Part shown: positions 6,568 through 10,808 of the stretch, in pieces
Layout: every line of letters starts with the position of its first letter
Numbering within the stretch: the first letter of the stretch is position 1
From: Caulobacteraceae bacterium
Lineage (GTDB): Bacteria; Pseudomonadota; Alphaproteobacteria; Caulobacterales; Caulobacteraceae
Direction of reading: 5' to 3'
Assembly: GCA_003161535.1 (NCBI GenBank)
Contig: PMOM01000153.1
Coordinates: forward strand, 12,163-22,970
DNA: 10,808 nt
The notes under the pieces: model-generated
Seen by the model: only the letters and a program-made list of their open reading frames with translations
Told to the model about the DNA's origin: nothing
Database searches by the model: none
Position numbers and translations under genes: made by a program

Positions 6568-7457
6568 CTGGCGAAGAAAGACAGGCCCACGCCGCGGTCG
6601 CCGCCCTGTTCCATCAAGGCCAGCTCGCCCCAATCGATCGAGCCGCCAAGGCTCGCCATCGCCTCGCCGAGCAGTCCGGCCAGGGCCAGTCCAGAAATTC
6701 GCTCCGAATAGGCATTGAGCAGCAGAAAGGACGCTCCTTCGCTCAAGATGTCCACGCAACCCGCCACAAGTCCTGGTAAATCCTCGTACAGGCGCCAGAC
6801 CTCGCCGGCCGGACCGCGACCATACTTCGGCGGATCGAGGATGATGCCATCGTAGCGAGCGCCGCGCCGCGCCTCGCGCGCCACCCATTTGCGGGCATCT
6901 TCGCAGATCCAGCGCATGGGCGCCTCAGCGAGGTCGGCCAATTGAGCGTTCTGCTGAGCCCATGCGACGGCCCTTTTGGAGGCGTCCACGTGCGTCACCG
7001 AGGCGCCGGCGGCGGCGGCCACCAGGCTGGCGACGCCGGTGTAGGCGAACAGATTGAGGACCTTCAGACCGGGCCGCGTCCCCAGCCGATCGGCGAGCCA
7101 CGCCCAATGGGCGGCTTGCTCCGGAAATACGCCCAGGTGCCGAAAGGCGGTCAGGCGGGCCTGAAAGGTGACCTCGCGCCAAGTCATTGGCCAAGCATCC
7201 GCCGTGGCTCTGGCGCGCCGCCAGCGCCCAGCATCCTCTTCGTCGCTCGATTCGAAAACGGCATCCGCTTCGTCCCACGCCCGAGCTGAAAGTCGCGGAG
7301 CCCAAAGGCACTGCGGCTCCGGGCGCACCACCGTCATCGGCCCATAGCGTTCAAGCTTTCGTCCGCCGCCGCTATCGAGGAGCGCGTAGTCCGCCCACTT
7401 GGCGGCGCGCATCACCACGGGGTCCGAAGCGATGATCGGAGGGCAGGCAGGAGTCAT
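6552..7457 (-). CDS. Class I SAM-dependent methyltransferase (COG1092, RlmI/RlmK-like) without PUA domain
   Basis: The protein has 301 residues and is the first gene of the minus-strand operon. Residues 1-110 form an N-terminal region beginning around IIASDPVVM and containing LLDSGGGRKLERYG and VVRPEPQCLW. Then comes a Rossmann methyltransferase fold: motif I LNLFAYTGVAS (134-144), acidic loop HVDASKRAVAWA (156-167) and catalytic LDPPKYGRGP (207-216). The D-P-P-[KR]-[FY] motif is typical of RlmI/RlmK-type 23S rRNA base methyltransferases. E. coli RlmI has an N-terminal PUA domain, which I do not see here, so the RNA target may differ. ATG 7457 was chosen because the N-terminus then fits homologues I recall; the upstream G-run is only a poor ribosome binding site. 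ATG 7412 is an alternative. No clear promoter was found in the 97-bp divergent gap. Confidence 0.85.
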   Translation of the reverse strand: MTPACPPIIASDPVVMRAAKWADYALLDSGGGRKLERYGPMTVVRPEPQCLWAPRLSARAWDEADAVFESSDEEDAGRWRRARATADAWPMTWREVTFQARLTAFRHLGVFPEQAAHWAWLADRLGTRPGLKVLNLFAYTGVASLVAAAAGASVTHVDASKRAVAWAQQNAQLADLAEAPMRWICEDARKWVAREARRGARYDGIILDPPKYGRGPAGEVWRLYEDLPGLVAGCVDILSEGASFLLLNAYSERISGLALAGLLGEAMASLGGSIDWGELALMEQGGDRGVGLSFFARWSGS

Positions 7458-7517
7458 GCCCCCCGCTTACGTGGACCGGGGCCGCCCCGTCCAGTCGCAC
7501 GCGCCGCCGTCCGGCCA

Positions 7518-7545
7518 TTGACGAGATTGGATGTGTCGCTGAAAA
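7518..7545 (+). promoter_or_regulatory. Possible housekeeping promoter of the small membrane protein gene
   Basis: TTGACGA (7518-7524), 13 bases, then GCTGAAAA (7538-7545) resembles the Caulobacter sigma-73 promoter (TTGACGS-N10-14-GCTANAWC), with mismatches in both halves. Transcription would start near 7550-7553, only a few bases before the ATG at 7555, giving a near-leaderless mRNA. That fits the lack of a clear Shine-Dalgarno sequence there. Confidence 0.4.
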
Positions 7546-7554
7546 GTGCGCCCC

Positions 7555-7917
7555 ATGCCCCGCATTCCCCCGCTGCTCGCCCCGATCCTTTTGCTCATTG
7601 GTTCCAACGTTTTCATGACGTTCGCTTGGTATGGTCATCTGAAGTTCCGCGACCGACCGCTTTGGCTGGTGGTGTTGGTTAGTTGGGCGATCGCATTCTT
7701 CGAATATTGCTTGGCCGTTCCAGCCAATCGGATCGGCGACGGCGTGTATTCCGTCGCCCAACTCAAGGCCATGCAGGAGGTCATCACCCTGGGCGTGTTC
7801 GCCGTCTTTTCCATCCTGTACCTGGGCCAGAAGGTGACCATGAACCAATTGGCGGGCTTCGCGCTGATCGCCGCGGGGGCGTTTTTCGTCTTCCGCGGCC
7901 CGCCTCAGGCGGTTTAA
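7555..7917 (+). CDS. Small four-helix membrane protein, DUF486/DMT-like family
   Basis: The protein has 120 residues and four predicted membrane segments (about 5-25, 36-56, 74-92 and 98-114), separated by short polar loops with FRDRP, PANRIGDG and GQKVTMNQ. Segments such as LIGSNVFMTFAWYGHLK and QLKAMQEVITLGVFAVFS are typical of the DUF486 family (COG3169). These are uncharacterised inner-membrane proteins distantly related to the drug/metabolite transporter superfamily. Such four-helix units usually need to dimerise to form a transport path. Substrate and role are unknown. ATG 7555 is preferred; an in-frame GTG at 7546 would add three residues. No good ribosome binding site precedes either. 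It is divergent from the methyltransferase operon, is followed 76 nt later by the TetR gene, and is probably monocistronic. Confidence 0.85.
   Translation: MPRIPPLLAPILLLIGSNVFMTFAWYGHLKFRDRPLWLVVLVSWAIAFFEYCLAVPANRIGDGVYSVAQLKAMQEVITLGVFAVFSILYLGQKVTMNQLAGFALIAAGAFFVFRGPPQAV
7900..7915 (+). terminator. Possible weak terminator hairpin at the stop of the DUF486 gene
   Basis: CCGCC-TCA-GGCGG (7900-7912) is a perfect GC-only 5-bp stem with a 3-nt loop, followed by TTT that runs into the TAA stop codon. The stem is short and the T tract minimal, so it may only attenuate, or may be a by-product of GC-rich coding sequence. Confidence 0.25.
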
Positions 7918-7993
7918 GGCCACACGCTTGCGGCGCGGGACGGTTTCGCCTCTATTGCGCCGTTGACATGTCGCTAAGGAGCCAGAGGCCAAG

Positions 7994-8629
7994 GTGACCG
8001 GAATCCTCAACAGGCCGACCAAGTCGGCGCGCAAAGCCAAGGGCGATGGCCACCTTCGCCGCGCCGAGATTCTGCGCGCCGCCGAGCGCATCTTCGTCGC
8101 CGAAGGCTACGAGGGCGCCACAATCCGCAAGATCGCCGATGAAGTTGGAGTGTCTTCTACCTGTCTTTACATGCACTTTCGCGATAAAGATGAGATCCTT
8201 TTGAGAATTTGCACCACGGCCATGGAACAGCTCCTCGCTCTCAACAGCGAGATCTCCGCCAGGCCCATCGATCCGGTCGAGCGGGTGCGGATGATGATGT
8301 CGGCCTATGTCGCCTTCGCCTTGGGCAATCCCAACGCTTACCGCCTGGTGTTCTGCGCTTCGCCGCTGGCCGCTTCGGTGCAGAAACAGCGAGCCACGCT
8401 GCAGCTGGGCGCCCAGTGTTTCGAGCGATTCAGCGGCGTGGTGCGCGAGATCGCCGCCCAGGGGCGGCTGCGCACGGGCGATCCGCGCACGGTGCATCAA
8501 GCCTTGTGGGCCGCCTGCCACGGCATGGTCGCCCTGATGATCGCCAAGCCCGATTTCGACTGGGCGCCGCCCGAGGAGATCAGCCGGGTGATGATCGAGG
8601 GACTGCTTTTCGGCCTGATCTCCGACTGA
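7994..8629 (+). CDS. TetR family transcriptional regulator with WHG-type C-terminal domain
   Basis: The protein has 211 residues starting at GTG 7994, preceded by AGAGG (5 nt away) and AAGGAG (12 nt away). After a basic tail (MTGILNRPTKSARKAK) comes a TetR DNA-binding domain (about 22-70): ILRAAERIFVAEGYEGA, then helix-turn-helix TIRKIADEVGVSSTCLYMHF (43-62), then RDKDEIL. The C-terminal ligand and dimerisation domain (about 85-210) includes NPNAYRLVF and LWAACHGMVAL (171-181), which fits the WHG subgroup. The regulated genes are probably the transporter genes directly downstream, starting 5 nt after its stop, and it may repress its own transcription. The inducer is unknown. An iron or cobalamin transporter controlled by TetR rather than Fur or a riboswitch would be unusual, so the ligand could reveal the transported substrate. 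No clear TetR operator was identified upstream; an 8-bp palindrome GACATGTC lies at 7965-7972. Confidence 0.9.
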   Translation: MTGILNRPTKSARKAKGDGHLRRAEILRAAERIFVAEGYEGATIRKIADEVGVSSTCLYMHFRDKDEILLRICTTAMEQLLALNSEISARPIDPVERVRMMMSAYVAFALGNPNAYRLVFCASPLAASVQKQRATLQLGAQCFERFSGVVREIAAQGRLRTGDPRTVHQALWAACHGMVALMIAKPDFDWAPPEEISRVMIEGLLFGLISD

Positions 8630-8634
8630 CGGCC

Positions 8635-9456
8635 TTGCGTGCGTGGGCCGGTCTCGCCGGAACCGTCATCGTCCTCCTATTCGCCCGCCCCTCTTGGAGC
8701 GCGCCCCGCGTGCTTTCGCTGGATCAATGCGCTGATCAATACGTCCTGGCCCTCAGCCCCCGCGCGGCCATCGCTGGCCTTTCAAACCGGGCCCTAAACG
8801 CCGACTCCTATCTGCGCGAACAGGCGCGCGGGCTTTCTCGCCGCCGAGCCGACAGCGAGTCGGCCCTGGGGGTTCGCCCGGCCGTGGTGGTGCGTTATTG
8901 GGGCGGCGAGCCGCGCCTGTTGGCCGACTTAGCGCGTCGGGGCGTGCGGGTGGTGCGCATTGAGGACGCCGAGGACTTCGCGGGCGTGCGGCGAAATATC
9001 CGGGCGGTGGCGGCCGCGCTCGGCCAGAGGGCGGCTGGCGAGAGGCTTATCGAGTCTATGGACTGGCGGCTGGCGGGCGCCGCCGGAGCTTGGCGAAGCC
9101 GGGGCGCCCTCTATTTGACCTCTGGGGGGGCGACGGCCGGACGCCGGACGCTCATCGACGCCATGCTGCGCGCCGCCGGCTTGACCAACCTCGCCGGCGG
9201 CGTGGGCTATCACGAGGTCTCCTTGGAGCGGCTGGTCATGAAGCCGCCCAGCGCCATCGTCGAGGGGTTCTTCGACGCGGGGGCGGACGCCGCACAGCAC
9301 TGGGGGTTCGGCCGTCACCAGGTCCTGCGCCGGCTCGCCGCCCGGCGCGCCGTGATTTCCCTGCCGGGGGCCGTGCTTGGCTGCCCCGCCTGGTTCGCGG
9401 CCGACGGCGCCTTGGCGATCGCGCGGGCGGCCACGCCGCCGGGACCGGGGGTCTAG
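8635..9456 (+). CDS. Periplasmic substrate-binding protein of a BtuF/FecB-type ABC transporter
   Basis: The protein has 273 residues if TTG 8635 is the start. This is the only common start codon between the TetR stop and the signal peptide, and no good ribosome binding site precedes it, so translation is likely coupled to the TetR gene ending 5 nt upstream. Residues 1-22 form a signal peptide (MRAWAGLAGTVIVLLFARPS), with cleavage near WS|AP. The mature part opens with RVLSLDQCADQYVLAL, typical of class-III binding proteins (Peripla_BP_2) for cobalamin, haem or ferric siderophores. RPAVVVRYWGGEPRLLADLA and VRVVRIEDAEDF form the first lobe, and GGVGYHEVSLERLVMKPP opens the second. There is no lipobox, so the protein should be soluble in the periplasm. 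It is followed by FecCD permease and ATPase genes with almost no spacing. BtuF is the best guess, but the ligand is not proven. Confidence 0.82.
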   Translation: MRAWAGLAGTVIVLLFARPSWSAPRVLSLDQCADQYVLALSPRAAIAGLSNRALNADSYLREQARGLSRRRADSESALGVRPAVVVRYWGGEPRLLADLARRGVRVVRIEDAEDFAGVRRNIRAVAAALGQRAAGERLIESMDWRLAGAAGAWRSRGALYLTSGGATAGRRTLIDAMLRAAGLTNLAGGVGYHEVSLERLVMKPPSAIVEGFFDAGADAAQHWGFGRHQVLRRLAARRAVISLPGAVLGCPAWFAADGALAIARAATPPGPGV

Positions 9457-9459
9457 CCG

Positions 9460-10437
9460 ATGCGTCCGATCCTCTTGCTGATCTTGCTGCTGGCCGTCGT
9501 CCTCGTCCTGGCCATCGGTTTGGGAGAGACGCCGCTGTCGGCCCGGCAATACCTGCAAGCCTTCGCCAGTCCGGCCTCGCCGCCCGCTGAAATCCTGTGG
9601 ACCCTCCGCGCGCCGCGGGCGGCGGCGGCGGCCCTGGTTGGGGGCGCCCTAGGCCTGGCCGGGGCGGTGATGCAGGGACTACTGCGCAACCCCCTGGCCG
9701 ACCCTGGCGTCCTGGGCGTCTCGGCGGTTTCAGCGCTTGGCGCGGCGATGTGCATCGCCGCCGGCGTCGCCGTGACCCCTGGCGCCATCGAGATCGCCGC
9801 CTTGGCCGGCGCCTTGTTGGCCGGCGCCCTGGTGGTCTTTCTGGCGGCCAGGCTCGCGGAGCCGCAAACCCTGATTCTGTTCGGCGTCGCCCTTTCGGCC
9901 CTGGGCGGCGCGGCGACGGCCCTGGTGTTCAACCTTTCGCCATCGCCCATCACCACCAGTGAAGTGCTTTCGTGGCTGCTGGGATCGGTGGCCAACCGCG
10001 ACTGGAGCGATTGCGCCGCCGCCCTGGTCCCGATGGCCATGGGAGCGGGCTTGTGCGGCTGGGCGGCGCGAGGTCTGCGCATGTTGACCCTCGGCGAAGA
10101 GACCGCGGCCCTCTCGGGCTTGCCCATGGCGCGTCTGCGCGCCGCCGCAGTGGCTGGCGCGGCCCTGCTGACAGGCGCGGCGGTGGCCATGGCCGGCGTC
10201 ATCGGCTTCGTGGGCCTGGCGGCCCCACACCTCACCCGCGGGGCTGTCTCCGACGATCCGGCCCGCACACTGCTCCCGTCCGCGCTCGCCGGCGCGGTGC
10301 TGCTGGTCGCCGCCGACCTCGCCGCCCGCCTGATCCCCACGGCCGAGGAACTGAAACTGGGTGTGGTGACGGCCCTCTTCGGCGCGCCACTGTTCGCCCT
10401 GGTCGCCTGGCACGCGTCACGGAGTTGGCGAGGGTGA
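9460..10437 (+). CDS. FecCD/BtuC family ABC transporter permease
   Basis: The protein has 325 residues, with ATG 9460 three bases after the stop of the binding-protein gene. It is very hydrophobic, with about ten membrane helices as expected for FecCD permeases (usually 320-350 residues). Diagnostic segments are LAGAVMQGLLRNPLADPGVL (67-86), GVIGFVGLAAPHLTR (246-260) and ELKLGVVTALFGAPLF (297-312). The segment around 205-225 (RMLTLGEETAALSGLP) corresponds to the cytoplasmic coupling loop that docks on the ATPase. It forms the homodimeric inner-membrane channel for the cargo delivered by the binding protein, probably cobalamin or a ferric chelate. Its stop overlaps the GTG of the ATPase gene by 4 nt (GTGA), so the two are translationally coupled. 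Confidence 0.92.
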   Translation: MRPILLLILLLAVVLVLAIGLGETPLSARQYLQAFASPASPPAEILWTLRAPRAAAAALVGGALGLAGAVMQGLLRNPLADPGVLGVSAVSALGAAMCIAAGVAVTPGAIEIAALAGALLAGALVVFLAARLAEPQTLILFGVALSALGGAATALVFNLSPSPITTSEVLSWLLGSVANRDWSDCAAALVPMAMGAGLCGWAARGLRMLTLGEETAALSGLPMARLRAAAVAGAALLTGAAVAMAGVIGFVGLAAPHLTRGAVSDDPARTLLPSALAGAVLLVAADLAARLIPTAEELKLGVVTALFGAPLFALVAWHASRSWRG

Positions 10438-10808
10438 CCGCGGCGCTCGAGCTCGCCGACGTCGCCGCGGCGCTGGCCGGCCGCACGGTCATCGAGGCGG
10501 TCAGCCTGACGGTCGCGCCAGGCGAACTGGTCGGTGTGCTGGGCGCCAACGGCTGCGGCAAGACCACTTTGTTGCGCGCCGCCCTGGGCCTCATCGCCCT
10601 GAGCGCCGGCGAGGCCAGGCTCGCCGATCGGGAGGTAGGCGGGCTGAGCGAGGCCGAGCGGGCGAGCCGGGCCGGCTATTTGCCGCAGGAGCGGCGGATC
10701 GGCTGGAATTTGCCAGCCTGGCGCGTGGCCGCTCTGGGTGTCCCGCAGCAGTCCCCGGCGCGCGCCCGCGAAATCGCCATGGGCGCCTTGGCGGAGGTGG
10801 CGATGACG
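10434..10808 (+). CDS. ABC transporter ATP-binding protein, BtuD/FecE type (N-terminal part)
   Basis: GTG 10434 starts a frame of 125 codons that runs off the window. It carries Walker A LGANGCGKTT (36-45, with K43) and the Q-loop YLPQE (Q85). The signature motif, Walker B and the switch histidine would lie beyond the edge. The Walker A is slightly unusual (GANG instead of the common GPNG) but functional in form. It would power the FecCD permease encoded just upstream, with which it shares the GTGA overlap. Because the start is GTG and the gene is cut, it is easy to overlook. Whether a B12-salvage or TonB-dependent receptor gene follows would help settle the substrate. Confidence 0.9.
   Translation, partial: MTAALELADVAAALAGRTVIEAVSLTVAPGELVGVLGANGCGKTTLLRAALGLIALSAGEARLADREVGGLSEAERASRAGYLPQERRIGWNLPAWRVAALGVPQQSPARAREIAMGALAEVAMT

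Noticed and set aside
7963..7968. TTGACA upstream of the TetR gene as a -35 box
   Set aside because: At 16-18 nt spacing the -10 position reads AGAGGC-like sequence, and the gene start is too close.
7948..7989. Inverted repeat GCCTCT ... AGAGGC around the TetR leader
   Set aside because: The arms are only 6 bp with a 30-nt loop. Pairing that hides AGAGG is possible but no better than chance in GC-rich DNA.
7918..7993. Cobalamin riboswitch ahead of the transporter operon
   Set aside because: The gap is only 76 nt and lacks a recognisable B12-box-like sequence; cobalamin riboswitches are much longer.
9453..10340. Minus-strand open frame of 295 codons rich in Ala, Arg and Thr
   Set aside because: It is the shadow of the FecCD permease gene and has low-complexity composition.

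Overview
This is a GC-rich window (about two thirds G+C by eye). It looks like a chromosomal segment from an alphaproteobacterium of the Caulobacter/Phenylobacterium group. Three things point there: an alphaproteobacterial-type LexA box (GAAC-N7-GAAC), a 29-codon gene that looks like the Caulobacter SOS-induced division inhibitor SidA, and a DnaE1-type replicative polymerase directly downstream of it. No tRNA, rRNA, insertion sequence, phage gene or CRISPR array was seen.

Layout. At the left edge (1-680, minus strand) is the N-terminal part of a secreted protein that resembles retropepsin-like aspartyl proteases. A 272-bp divergent intergenic region follows. It holds a 12-bp palindrome, several GANTC (CcrM methylation) sites and a promoter with a TTGACA -35 element overlaid by an SOS box. 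This promoter drives sidA (953-1042), a 29-residue single-pass membrane peptide. Only 20 nt later comes dnaE (1063-4488), the alpha subunit of DNA polymerase III. The central part (4511-7457, minus strand, converging on dnaE) is a tight three-gene operon with overlapping genes: a COG1092-type SAM methyltransferase, a TrmH/SpoU RNA 2'-O-methyltransferase and a class-III PLP aminotransferase. Divergent from it is a small four-helix membrane protein (DUF486/DMT-like, 7555-7917), perhaps made from a near-leaderless mRNA. The right part (7994-10808, plus strand) is a TetR regulator followed almost without gaps by a BtuFCD/FecBCD-type uptake ABC transporter: periplasmic binding protein, FecCD permease and ATPase. 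The ATPase runs off the window.

How it works together. The most informative locus is 890-4488. DNA damage should release LexA from the box at 899-913, producing the division-blocking peptide SidA and, if transcription reads through, extra replicative polymerase. The methyltransferase operon probably serves rRNA or tRNA modification, and its aminotransferase partner has no obvious link to that. The TetR-transporter cluster is probably a self-contained import operon for cobalamin or an iron chelate, although the substrate cannot be settled from sequence alone.
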